Assembly: GCF_002925845.1 (NCBI RefSeq)
Contig: NZ_PDNI01000084.1
Coordinates: 26,460 to 90,459 of the forward strand
Direction of reading: 5' to 3'
DNA from: Roseovarius nitratireducens
GTDB taxonomy: Bacteria; Pseudomonadota; Alphaproteobacteria; Rhodobacterales; Rhodobacteraceae
DNA: 64,000 nt
Part shown: one piece after another, positions 51,542 to 59,226 of the stretch
Numbering within the stretch: the first letter of the stretch is position 1
Layout of the letters: every line of letters begins with the position of its first letter
Translations under genes and position numbers: made by a program
The notes under the pieces: model-generated
Told to the model about the DNA's origin: nothing
Seen by the model: the letters and a program-made list of their open reading frames with translations, nothing else
Databases searched by the model: none

Positions 51542-52519
51542 ATGTTCCCTCATCTCACCTCCCGCCGCCGCTTCGCGGACCTCTCCGAACAGGAAATTCT
51601 CGCACTTGCGATCTCGTCCGAAGAGGACGACGCCCGCATCTACCGAACCTATGCCGAGAGCCTGCGCGTCGACTACCCCGACACCGCCGCCATCTTCGAC
51701 GGCATGGCGCGGGAAGAGGACGGACACCGGCAGCGCTTGATCGATCTGCATCGTGCCCGCTTTGGCGAGGTCATCCCGCTCATCCGGCGCGAGCACGTGG
51801 CGGGCTACTACGCGCGCCGCCCGGTCTGGCTGGTGGAAAACCTCGGGATCGAGCGCATCCGCGACGAGGCAGAGGCGATGGAGCACGACGCCGAGGCCTT
51901 CTATCTCAAGGCCGCGCAGCGCAGCAGCGACGCCGCCACGCGCAAGCTTCTCGGCGATCTCGCCGCCGCCGAGAGCGGGCATCAAGCCCGCGCGGGAGAG
52001 TTGGAGGCCGAGCACCTTGGTCCGCAGGCCCGCGATGCCGAGGACCGCACCGCCAAGCGGCAATTCGTGCTGACATGGGTGCAGCCGGGGCTGGCAGGGC
52101 TGATGGATGGCTCGGTCTCCACGCTGGCGCCGATCTTCGCAACGGCGTTTGCCACGCAGGACACCTGGACCACCTTCCTCGTCGGCCTCGCAGCCAGCGT
52201 CGGTGCTGGCATCTCGATGGGTTTCACCGAGGCGGCGAGCGACGATGGAGAGCTTTCGGGGCGCGGCAGCCCGTTCAAACGCGGCCTCGCCTCGGGCTTC
52301 ATGACGACAGTTGGGGGCCTGGGCCACGCCCTGCCCTATCTCATCCCGGACTTCTGGACCGCCACGATCATCGCCTTTGTCGTGGTGTTCATCGAGCTGT
52401 GGGCCATCGCATGGATTCAGAATCGCTACATGGAAACCCCGTTTTTCCGCGCGGCGTTCCAGGTGGTCCTTGGCGGCGCGCTGGTCTTTGCGGCGGGGGT
52501 GCTGATCGGCAGCGGCTAG
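51542..52519 (+). CDS. mbfA: membrane-bound ferritin MbfA, iron exporter (Er-VIT1 family)
   Basis: 325 residues. An N-terminal ferritin-like (erythrin/rubrerythrin) domain of about 150 residues has EEDDARIY, EEDGHRQR, EAEAMEHDAEAFY and AAESGHQAR iron ligands. The C-terminal CCC1/VIT1 domain has about five helices (VQPGLAGLMDGSVSTLAPIFATAF). MbfA exports iron and protects against peroxide at high iron. The ICE box in its promoter fits Irr control. Confidence 0.9.
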   Translation: MFPHLTSRRRFADLSEQEILALAISSEEDDARIYRTYAESLRVDYPDTAAIFDGMAREEDGHRQRLIDLHRARFGEVIPLIRREHVAGYYARRPVWLVENLGIERIRDEAEAMEHDAEAFYLKAAQRSSDAATRKLLGDLAAAESGHQARAGELEAEHLGPQARDAEDRTAKRQFVLTWVQPGLAGLMDGSVSTLAPIFATAFATQDTWTTFLVGLAASVGAGISMGFTEAASDDGELSGRGSPFKRGLASGFMTTVGGLGHALPYLIPDFWTATIIAFVVVFIELWAIAWIQNRYMETPFFRAAFQVVLGGALVFAAGVLIGSG

Positions 52520-52532
52520 CGATGAAGATCAA
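52519..52532. promoter_or_regulatory. possible FNR-type site upstream of the frd-like operon
   Basis: GCGAT-GAAG-ATCAA matches the TTGAT-N4-ATCAA consensus of FNR/FnrL at 8 of 10 positions, with a perfect right half. It lies about 110 bp before the frdB-like start. A TATAAC at 52596-52601 could be the -10. The spacing would place the site near -82, so this is tentative. Confidence 0.3.
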
Positions 52533-52535
52533 TTG

Positions 52536-52550
52536 GAAAGCATAGCTTTC
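52536..52550. promoter_or_regulatory. GAAAGC-ATA-GCTTTC inverted repeat after mbfA
   Basis: A perfect 6-3-6 palindrome 17 bp beyond the mbfA stop, in an AT-rich 118-bp gap. It may be a weak mbfA terminator or an operator for the following operon. Confidence 0.4.
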
Positions 52551-52637
52551 GAAAATGATAAGAATTAATTCCTTTTCGTTAGCTGCGCTGATAAATATAA
52601 CAAGTGTCACAGCCACCCCGAGCCATTCGAGGGACAC

Positions 52638-53372
52638 GTGACCGCCACGCCATCCAAACTGACAGTTACCGTTCAGCGCGGCTCCGAAGGCGCGATCCGT
52701 CAAGAGGTGTTCGACGTCCCCGCCTACGAGAACCAGACGGTTCTGGACGTGGTGACGTGGATTCAACAGATGGCGGACCCGACGCTCAGCTACCGCTTCG
52801 CCTGCCGCGTAGGCATGTGCGGCTCTTGCGCGATGATGGTCAATGGAGTGCCGCGCTGGACCTGCCGGACCCATGTGAACAAGGTGGCCGCGGACGGGCA
52901 ACTCGCCATCGCGCCGCTGCGCAACCTGCCGGTGATCAAGGATCTTGCCGCCGATATGGACCCGTTCTTCGACAAGTGGGTGGCGGCGGAGGCGCGGCAT
53001 CACCCCTCGGCCGGGCGCAGCGACGATTTCGACCCGGTCACGTCCCGCGAACCCGCCCGCGCCGAGGCCGATCTCGGGATCGAATGCATCAATTGCGGGA
53101 TCTGCTACGCGGCCTGCGATACGGTGGCGGGCAATCCCGATTACCTCGGCCCCGCTGCGCTGCAACGGGCCTGGACGCTTCTGAACGACAGCCGCGACGG
53201 GGGTCGCGATGGCATCCTCGCGGCGGTCTCGGGCAAGAAGGGCTGTCACAACTGTCACTCCATGGGCAGTTGCGCGCAGTATTGTCCCAATGATCTCAAC
53301 CCGATGCGCGCCATCGCGGGGCTGAAGCGCGAGACGGTCAGGGCGGCATGGGGAGGCAAGCGCGATGCTTGA
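52638..53372 (+). CDS. fumarate reductase/succinate dehydrogenase-like iron-sulfur subunit
   Basis: 244 residues from a GTG at 52638 with GAGGGA upstream. The 2Fe-2S motif C56, C61, C64, C76 (CRVGMCGSC), the 4Fe-4S motif C150, C153, C156, C160 and the third cluster C203, C206, C212, C216 are all present. This is the B subunit that carries electrons between the flavoprotein and the membrane quinone site. Being first in the operon (order B-C-D-A) is unusual. The stop overlaps the next gene by 8 bp. Confidence 0.87.
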   Translation: MTATPSKLTVTVQRGSEGAIRQEVFDVPAYENQTVLDVVTWIQQMADPTLSYRFACRVGMCGSCAMMVNGVPRWTCRTHVNKVAADGQLAIAPLRNLPVIKDLAADMDPFFDKWVAAEARHHPSAGRSDDFDPVTSREPARAEADLGIECINCGICYAACDTVAGNPDYLGPAALQRAWTLLNDSRDGGRDGILAAVSGKKGCHNCHSMGSCAQYCPNDLNPMRAIAGLKRETVRAAWGGKRDA

Positions 53373-53697
53373 TCTGCGGCTCTACATGGCGCAGCGGCTG
53401 AGCGCGCTGGTGATGGTGCCGCTGGTTCTGGGTCATATCGCGGTGATGATCTATGCGATCCAAGGGGGCTTGAGCACGGCGGAAATCCTTGGCCGCACCC
53501 AAGGCAGCCTGTTGTGGTTCCTGTTTTACGGGGCCTTCGTGGTCGCCGTCTCGGTCCATGCCGCCATCGGCTTGCGCGTCATCGCGCATGAATGGGGCGG
53601 GCTGCGGGGGCGGGTGCTCGACTGGCTGATGTGGGGCGTCGGCGCGTGTCTGTTTTACGTCGGTATTCTGGCGGTATTCGCGGTGACCCTGTCATGA
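53365..53697 (+). CDS. fumarate reductase/succinate dehydrogenase-like membrane anchor, subunit C
   Basis: 110 residues, three membrane helices. MAQRLSALVMVPLVLGHIAVMIYA in helix 1 and FVVAVSVHAAIGLRVIAHEWGG in helix 2 supply His residues suited to heme b, as in SdhC/FrdC anchors. Its start overlaps the B-subunit end. It should form the quinone site with the following small protein. Confidence 0.8.
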   Translation: MLDLRLYMAQRLSALVMVPLVLGHIAVMIYAIQGGLSTAEILGRTQGSLLWFLFYGAFVVAVSVHAAIGLRVIAHEWGGLRGRVLDWLMWGVGACLFYVGILAVFAVTLS

Positions 53698-54035
53698 AAA
53701 CGCCGCCCCGCTCTCACCCGCTCTGGCTCGCCTTTCTGCTGCACCGCCTCTCGGGGCTGGCGCTGGCGCTCTTTCTGCCGGTGCACCTGTGGCTCTTGTC
53801 ACAAGCGGTCACGTCACCCGCCACGCTCGACGGCTTCCTCGCCTTCGCCGAGCATCCGCTCGTGAAACTGGCCGAGTTCGGCCTCGTGTTCCTGCTCGCC
53901 GTTCACATGGCCGGCGGCCTGCGTCTGCTGGCGCTGGAATTCCTGCCCTGGTCCGACAGGCACAAGACCTACGCCGCCGCCGCGGTCGGCGCAGCCCTGT
54001 TCCTTTCGGCCACGTTTTTCCTGAGGGCGATCTGA
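53694..54035 (+). CDS. fumarate reductase/succinate dehydrogenase-like membrane anchor, subunit D
   Basis: 113 residues, three helices: LAFLLHRLSGLALALFLPVHLWLL, LAEFGLVFLLAVHMAGGLRLLALEF and a C-terminal helix. HRLSG and the following His match SdhC-type anchors, so C and D look like diverged copies of one anchor fold. It overlaps both neighbours by 1-4 bp. Confidence 0.78.
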   Translation: MKTPPRSHPLWLAFLLHRLSGLALALFLPVHLWLLSQAVTSPATLDGFLAFAEHPLVKLAEFGLVFLLAVHMAGGLRLLALEFLPWSDRHKTYAAAAVGAALFLSATFFLRAI

Positions 54036-55789
54036 TGGTGAAAATCGACCGGCACGATACCGATATCCTGATCATCGGCACCGGCGGCGCGGGTCTCTTC
54101 GCCGCGCTCCACGCCCAGCAATCGGCCCCCGAGGGCACGCGCATCACCATCGCCGTCAAGGGTCTGATCGGCAAATGCGGCTGCACGCGCATGGTGCAGG
54201 GCGGCTATAACGTGGCGCTTGGCGGCGGCGACACGGTCGAGCGGCATTTCATGGATACCATTCAGGGCGGCAAATGGCTGCCCAATCAGGACATGGCGTG
54301 GAAGCTGTGCGAACAGGCGGTGGTGCGCATCCACGAGCTTGAAAACGAGATCGGCTGCTATTTCGACCGTAACCCCGACGGCACGTTGCATCAAAAGGCC
54401 TTTGCCGGGCAGACCGCCGACCGCACGGTCCACAAGGGCGACCTGACCGGCATCGAGATCATCAGCCGGTTGATGGAACAGGTTCTGGCGCGCCCGGTCG
54501 AGAAGTTGCAGGAACACCGCGCCATCGGCCTGATCCCGACGCGCGATGGCAGCGCGCTGGCGGGGGTTCTGTTCATCGACATGCGCACCGGGGGCTTTCG
54601 CCTCGTGCGGGCAAAAACCGTCCTCATGGCCACCGGTGGCGGCCCAACCATGTACAAGTACAACACCCCCTCGGGCGACAAGACGATGGACGGCCTTGCC
54701 ATGGCGCTGCGCGCAGGGCTGGAACTGCGCGACATGGAAATGGTGCAGTTCCATCCCACGGGCCTGTTGGCGGGCGATCACACCCGGATGACCGGAACCG
54801 TGCTGGAGGAGGGCTTGCGCGGTGCGGGCGGGCAATTGCTCAACGGCGCGGAAAACCGCTTCATGTTCGACTATGACCCAAAGGGCGAACGCGCGACACG
54901 CGACGTGGTCAGCCGCGCGATCTATGCCGAGATGCGCAAGAACAACACGAGCCAAAATGGCGGCGTGTTCATCTCCATGGCCCATCTCGGCCCCGACCAT
55001 GTGCGCGCCAAGTTCCCCGGCATGGTCAAACGCTGTGCCGATAGCGGGTTCGATCTGGCGGGCGGCCTGGTGGAGGTGGTGCCGACCGCGCATTACTTCA
55101 TGGGTGGCGTGGTTGTGGATGCCGATACCCGCACCGCGATGGAAGGGCTCTATGTCGCCGGAGAGGACGCGGGTGGCGCGCATGGCTCCAATCGCCTCGG
55201 CGGTAACGGGGTGGCCAATTCCACCGTCTATGGCGGGGTGGCGGGCGACGTGATGGGCGCGGACATCCGGGCCATGGGCGCGCTGCGCGATCCCTGCCCC
55301 GAAGTCTTGCAGGCGGAGGTGAGCCGCGCGCTGCATCCGCTCAGCCGCACCCCCGGCCTCGTGCAGCCGATGCGCCACGCCCTGCAAGAGGCGATGTGGG
55401 AGGACGTGGGCGTCATGCGCAATGCCGCCGGAATGGAACGCGGGCTGACCCGTATCGCCGATATTTCCACCGAGTTGATGGAGGTCGGCGTCGCGGGCGA
55501 TGATCTCGCTTTCAACCTCACCTGGCATGACTGGCTGAATCTGCGCTCGCTGTGTGATATATCTGAGGCGATCACGCTGGCCGCGCTTGCCCGCGAAAAC
55601 TCGCGCGGGGCGCATTACCGAGAGGATTTCCCGGAAACGGGCGATCTGGATGCGTCCTATTTCACCGTGGTCACGCAAACCGGAGAGGCGCTCGACGTGC
55701 GCCGCGACCCGGTTCAATTCACCAAGGTGCGCCCGGGCGAGACGATCCTGCCCAAGGGCGCGCCGGAAACACTGGTGGCGGCACAATGA
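54035..55789 (+). CDS. fumarate reductase/succinate dehydrogenase-like flavoprotein lacking the FAD-linking His
   Basis: 584 residues from the ATG at 54035. FAD motif GTGGAG at 15-20. Where SdhA/FrdA have SHT ahead of the QGG motif, this protein has GCT: residue C50 replaces the His that binds FAD covalently. Other active-site motifs look intact: FHPTG, RGAGGQLLN...NRFM, PTAHYFMGGV, and HGSNRLGGNGVANS. So a dicarboxylate oxidoreductase with altered flavin chemistry is likely. The stop overlaps the hydratase alpha start. Confidence 0.85.
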   Translation: MVKIDRHDTDILIIGTGGAGLFAALHAQQSAPEGTRITIAVKGLIGKCGCTRMVQGGYNVALGGGDTVERHFMDTIQGGKWLPNQDMAWKLCEQAVVRIHELENEIGCYFDRNPDGTLHQKAFAGQTADRTVHKGDLTGIEIISRLMEQVLARPVEKLQEHRAIGLIPTRDGSALAGVLFIDMRTGGFRLVRAKTVLMATGGGPTMYKYNTPSGDKTMDGLAMALRAGLELRDMEMVQFHPTGLLAGDHTRMTGTVLEEGLRGAGGQLLNGAENRFMFDYDPKGERATRDVVSRAIYAEMRKNNTSQNGGVFISMAHLGPDHVRAKFPGMVKRCADSGFDLAGGLVEVVPTAHYFMGGVVVDADTRTAMEGLYVAGEDAGGAHGSNRLGGNGVANSTVYGGVAGDVMGADIRAMGALRDPCPEVLQAEVSRALHPLSRTPGLVQPMRHALQEAMWEDVGVMRNAAGMERGLTRIADISTELMEVGVAGDDLAFNLTWHDWLNLRSLCDISEAITLAALARENSRGAHYREDFPETGDLDASYFTVVTQTGEALDVRRDPVQFTKVRPGETILPKGAPETLVAAQ

Positions 55790-56745
55790 TACCCATCGAC
55801 CTGATAGAACGCACCGCCGGGACGCTGATGGACAAGGCAGCCATCGAGATCCCCGACGACTACCTCACCGGGCTGCAACACGCCGCCGAGACCGAGGACG
55901 GGGATCTGTCGTCCTTCGTGCTTCAGGCCATGCTGGAGAATTACAAGGCCGCCAAGGAGGACCGCCGCGCCATGTGCGGCGATACCGGCTGTCCGCGCTG
56001 GTACGTGAAGATGGGCAACGAGACGCAGATCGAGGGCGGGCCTGTCGCCTTGGAAACCGCGCTCCGCCGCGCCACGGCCCATGCCACCGATGGCGTGCCG
56101 CTGCGCCCCAACCGGGTGCACCCGCTGTGGCGCACGGATCACAACAACAACGTCGGCATCGGCGCGCCCGAGATCGAATACGGCTATGAGCCGGGGGGCG
56201 AATGGATCGACCTCATCACCGTGCACAAGGGCGGACTGTTTGGCACCGATTATCGCATGCTCTTTCCCTCCGACGGGATCGAGGGGATCAAGCGGTTCTA
56301 TCTCGACAGCCTCGTCGCCTTTGGCAAGCGCGGGCTGGCCTGTCAGCCGGCGATCATTGGCATCGGGCTTGGGGGCTCCAAGGATACCTGCATGGTGCTG
56401 GGCAAACGCGCCGCGTGCCTGCGCGTGGTGGGCAGCGAAAACCCGGACCCGAAGATCGCGGCGCTGGAACAGGAGTTCAAGGACCTGGGCAATTCCATCG
56501 GCATGGGCGCGATGGGCTTTGTCGGCAAGAACATGGTCGTCGATTGCAATATCGAGGTGGGCTATTGCCATACGGGCGGCATGCAGATGTCGGTGCACGC
56601 CTTTTGCCTGTCGTCACGCCGGGCGGTGGCGCGCATCTATCCCGATGGGCGGGTCGAGTATCGCACCGATCCTGACTGGTTCACCCCCTATCAGCGGCGC
56701 GAGACGGTCGAGTGGCGAGACCCGGCACAGGAGGCGGCGGAATGA
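55786..56745 (+). CDS. class I fumarase/tartrate dehydratase-like, alpha subunit
   Basis: 319 residues corresponding to the N-terminal domain of class I fumarases. Candidate 4Fe-4S ligands are C64 (MCGDTG), C186 (LACQPAIIGIGLGG) and C261 (GYCHTGGMQ). The loop VHKGGLFGTDYRML replaces the KGGGSEN-type loop I would expect in fumarases, hinting at a different substrate. It is coupled to the flavoprotein gene before it and the beta subunit after it by 4-bp overlaps. Confidence 0.83.
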   Translation: MIPIDLIERTAGTLMDKAAIEIPDDYLTGLQHAAETEDGDLSSFVLQAMLENYKAAKEDRRAMCGDTGCPRWYVKMGNETQIEGGPVALETALRRATAHATDGVPLRPNRVHPLWRTDHNNNVGIGAPEIEYGYEPGGEWIDLITVHKGGLFGTDYRMLFPSDGIEGIKRFYLDSLVAFGKRGLACQPAIIGIGLGGSKDTCMVLGKRAACLRVVGSENPDPKIAALEQEFKDLGNSIGMGAMGFVGKNMVVDCNIEVGYCHTGGMQMSVHAFCLSSRRAVARIYPDGRVEYRTDPDWFTPYQRRETVEWRDPAQEAAE

Positions 56746-57413
56746 GCAAACCCCGGGAAATCCGCCTGAGCACGACGCCAACGCCCGAGGCGCTGGCCGA
56801 GTTGCGCCTTGGCGATATCGTCTATCTCGACGGCCTGCTCTACACCGCGCGCGAAGGCGTCTACATGCGCGCGCTGGAGGAGAAGGCCAATATCCCGATG
56901 GAACTGCCAAGCCAGAGTGCGGCGAATTTCCATTGCTCGCCTGCCGCCGCGATCCGCTCTGACGGCAGCTTTGACATGGGGGCGGTGACGGCCACGGCGT
57001 CGTTCCGCTTTGCCAAGTGGTTGCCCGAATGGATGGAGAAAACCGGCGCGCGGCTGATCATCGGCAAGGGCGGCATGTCGTCCAAGGATTACAAGGAATA
57101 TTTCGTGCCCAACGGCGCGATTTACCTCTCGACCGTGGGCTATGGCACCGGCGCCCTGCTGGGGCGCGGGATCGAAAAGGTCGAAGCGGTGCACTGGCGC
57201 GACGAATTGGGGCTGGCGCAGGCGATGTGGGTCATTCGTTGCAAGAAGATGGGGCCGTTCATCGTGGCCTCGGATATGGACGGCAATTGCCTGTTCGAGC
57301 GCGAGAACGCGAAGATCGCGAAAAACCTCGACCGGGTCTACGAGGGCACCCGCCCGGCGACGCTCAAGCGGTACGGCGAGACGGATGACCGGTCTGACGA
57401 GGTGATCGGGTAA
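56742..57413 (+). CDS. class I fumarase/tartrate dehydratase-like, beta subunit
   Basis: 223 residues from the ATG at 56742, corresponding to the C-terminal swivelling domain. ALAELRLGDIVYLDGLLYTARE opens it, GARLIIGKGGMSSKDY is the conserved KGGM region, and KKMGPFIVASDMDGNCLF closes the fold. With the alpha subunit it should form an oxygen-sensitive hydro-lyase acting on fumarate, mesaconate or tartrate. A terminator follows. Confidence 0.83.
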   Translation: MSKPREIRLSTTPTPEALAELRLGDIVYLDGLLYTAREGVYMRALEEKANIPMELPSQSAANFHCSPAAAIRSDGSFDMGAVTATASFRFAKWLPEWMEKTGARLIIGKGGMSSKDYKEYFVPNGAIYLSTVGYGTGALLGRGIEKVEAVHWRDELGLAQAMWVIRCKKMGPFIVASDMDGNCLFERENAKIAKNLDRVYEGTRPATLKRYGETDDRSDEVIG

Positions 57414-57415
57414 CC

Positions 57416-57435
57416 CGCCTTTGCAAGGGCGTTTT
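57416..57435 (+). terminator. terminator of the frd-like/hydratase operon
   Basis: CGCCTTTGCAAGGGCG (57416-57431) folds into a short stem followed by TTTT, directly after the stop at 57413 and before the convergent TSUP gene. Confidence 0.65.
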
Positions 57436-57438
57436 CCG

Positions 57439-58182
57439 TCAGATCAGTTCGCGCGCCAAAAGCACGGTCCCGGAAATGAATGTCATCGCGATCAGCAACC
57501 GGCGGAACGCCGCATCGGGCAGGCGGCGGAAGATCGCGATGCCGGCCTGCGCGGCGATGATCGACACCGGCAGCGCGAGCGCGATGTAGAGCAGGGTCTC
57601 GCGCGTGTAGGCGCCCCTGAGCGCCAGCGCCGCCGCCGTGAGCGCCAGCACCGTCACGTTGAACGGTTGCAGCACGGCGCGCGTCTCGGCCTTGGGCCAG
57701 GGGCGCAGGGCGCACCACATCATCGGCAGCGCCCCCGAGAGCGACGCCGCGCCCCCGAGGATGCCGCCAGACAGTCCCACCGCCATGTCCCAGACGGGCG
57801 TTGGCCGCTCGAACCGGGGCAGCCGGGTGCGCAGGCTGAAATAGCCGCCATAGAGGATGAGAAACCCGGCGATCACCAGTTTCAGGCTGCGCGCGTCCAG
57901 CACCGACAGTGCCAGCACGCCCAGCGGGATGCCCAGCACGCCCGGGATCAGGAACCGCGCCAGCCGCCGCCGGTTGGCGCCAATGGCGTGACGCACCACC
58001 CACAGGCCCTGCAATCCGGTGAGCGCCGAGAGCACCACCACCACCGCCACCGCCTGCACCGGGGGCATGACATTGAGAAAGAAGCCCAGCGCGAAGAGCG
58101 CGGTGCCGAAGCCCGCCAACCCGTTGATAAGCCCGCCTGCCGCCGCGCCCGCGACCACCGTGAGCATCGTTTCGGGGCTCAT
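57439..58182 (-). CDS. TSUP (TauE/SafE) family membrane exporter
   Basis: 247 residues from the ATG at 58182, overlapping the LysR stop (ATGA). About eight helices in the TSUP layout: GGLINGLAGFGTALFALGF in the first repeat and VGLSGGILGGAASLSGALPMMW in the second. TSUP members move sulfite, sulfoacetate or other organic anions. Coupling to the LysR gene and proximity to the dicarboxylate genes suggest export of a product or analogue of the imported acid. Confidence 0.8.
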   Translation of the reverse strand: MSPETMLTVVAGAAAGGLINGLAGFGTALFALGFFLNVMPPVQAVAVVVVLSALTGLQGLWVVRHAIGANRRRLARFLIPGVLGIPLGVLALSVLDARSLKLVIAGFLILYGGYFSLRTRLPRFERPTPVWDMAVGLSGGILGGAASLSGALPMMWCALRPWPKAETRAVLQPFNVTVLALTAAALALRGAYTRETLLYIALALPVSIIAAQAGIAIFRRLPDAAFRRLLIAMTFISGTVLLARELI

Positions 58183-59084
58183 GGCGCAGGCCCCGCGCCG
58201 GGGCGAAAGGTGCCGATCCCGACCGCACCAAGGAGCGCGGTGTGAATTGCCTCGATCACGCGGAGCCGGGGGTTGTCGCGGCGATGCGCAAGCGTCAGTT
58301 GCCGCACCGGCGCGCCCGCGGGCAGGGGCAGGCGGCGCAGGGGCAGCGGGCTTGCCCCGCGCACGCAGCGCGCGGGCACGATCGACACCCCGAGCCCGGC
58401 AAGCACCATGCTCGATATCGCCTCGAGCCCCTGCAATTCCATCGTGACATCGACGGCGATCCGGTTGTCGCGCAGCCAGCCGTCGATCAGCCCGCCCACC
58501 ACCGCATCGCGGCTGAAGCGGATGAAGGGATGCGCAGCCAAGAGCGCGCGCACGTCGTCGCCGTCCGTGTCCTCGGGGGCCAGAAGCTCCATCGGTTCGC
58601 GGGCGATGTCGGCATGGTCGATCCCCGGCGGCAGCGGTCCCTGCCGGGACAGGATTCCGCAATCGAGCGCGCCGCGCTCAACCTCCGCGATGAGCTGCGT
58701 GGTCATGCCCGGCACGATGCGCACATGCAGGTCCGGGTAGCTCTGCTTCAACAGGCGGACCGAGAGAGGCGTCAGCCCGGTGAGCGTCATCGGCACCGCC
58801 CCGAGCGAGATTTCCCCGGCAAACCCCTCGTCACCCATCACCGAGGGCAAGAGCCCGTCATAGGCGCGTAGTATCTCGCGGGCGCGAGCCACGAGCGCGC
58901 GGCCCACCGGCGTCAGCTCCGGCGTGCGGCGGGAGCGGTCGAACAGCGCCACGCCCCACTCATCCTCGAGGCTGCGCATCTGCTGGCTGACGGCGGCATG
59001 GGTGATGAACACCGCGTCCGCCGCAGCGCTGAAGGTCCGGTGGTCGTGGACGGCCACGAGGGTGCGCAGGCGGCGGATTGACAT
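58179..59084 (-). CDS. LysR-family transcriptional regulator
   Basis: 301 residues. N-terminal helix-turn-helix: FSAAADAVFITHAAVSQQMRSLEDEWGVALFDR. The C-terminal effector domain has the periplasmic-binding-protein fold (GEISLGAVPMTLTGLTP). It is divergent from tctC and upstream of the TSUP gene, so it likely controls tctCBA, itself, and perhaps the frd-like operon in response to the imported acid. Confidence 0.88.
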   Translation of the reverse strand: MSIRRLRTLVAVHDHRTFSAAADAVFITHAAVSQQMRSLEDEWGVALFDRSRRTPELTPVGRALVARAREILRAYDGLLPSVMGDEGFAGEISLGAVPMTLTGLTPLSVRLLKQSYPDLHVRIVPGMTTQLIAEVERGALDCGILSRQGPLPPGIDHADIAREPMELLAPEDTDGDDVRALLAAHPFIRFSRDAVVGGLIDGWLRDNRIAVDVTMELQGLEAISSMVLAGLGVSIVPARCVRGASPLPLRRLPLPAGAPVRQLTLAHRRDNPRLRVIEAIHTALLGAVGIGTFRPGAGPAP

Positions 59085-59226
59085 GTCCGATCCTTACCGT
59101 AAGATTTTGTGACACAAGCTGTAACGGAATATTGCTTATATAAAGGTTGGCTTAAAGTTACACCTGACTTGGGTGGCGGTGCAATCCGCGAAAAGCAGGG
59201 CCGCCACAACAGAGGAGGAGGATAAG
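59085..59226. promoter_or_regulatory. LysR/tctC divergent control region with TTGTG-A-CACAA palindrome
   Basis: A 142-bp gap. TTGTGACACAA (59107-59117) is a perfect palindrome 23 bp from the LysR start and a candidate LysR-type site. AT-rich sequence follows (59125-59160, including TTATATAAA), where the promoters should be. GAGGAGGA at about 59213-59221 is the tctC Shine-Dalgarno. Confidence 0.5.

Noticed and set aside
52523-52546. Seven-codon frame starting ATGAAGATC after mbfA
   Set aside because: Too short, overlapping a palindrome, and without any evidence of translation.
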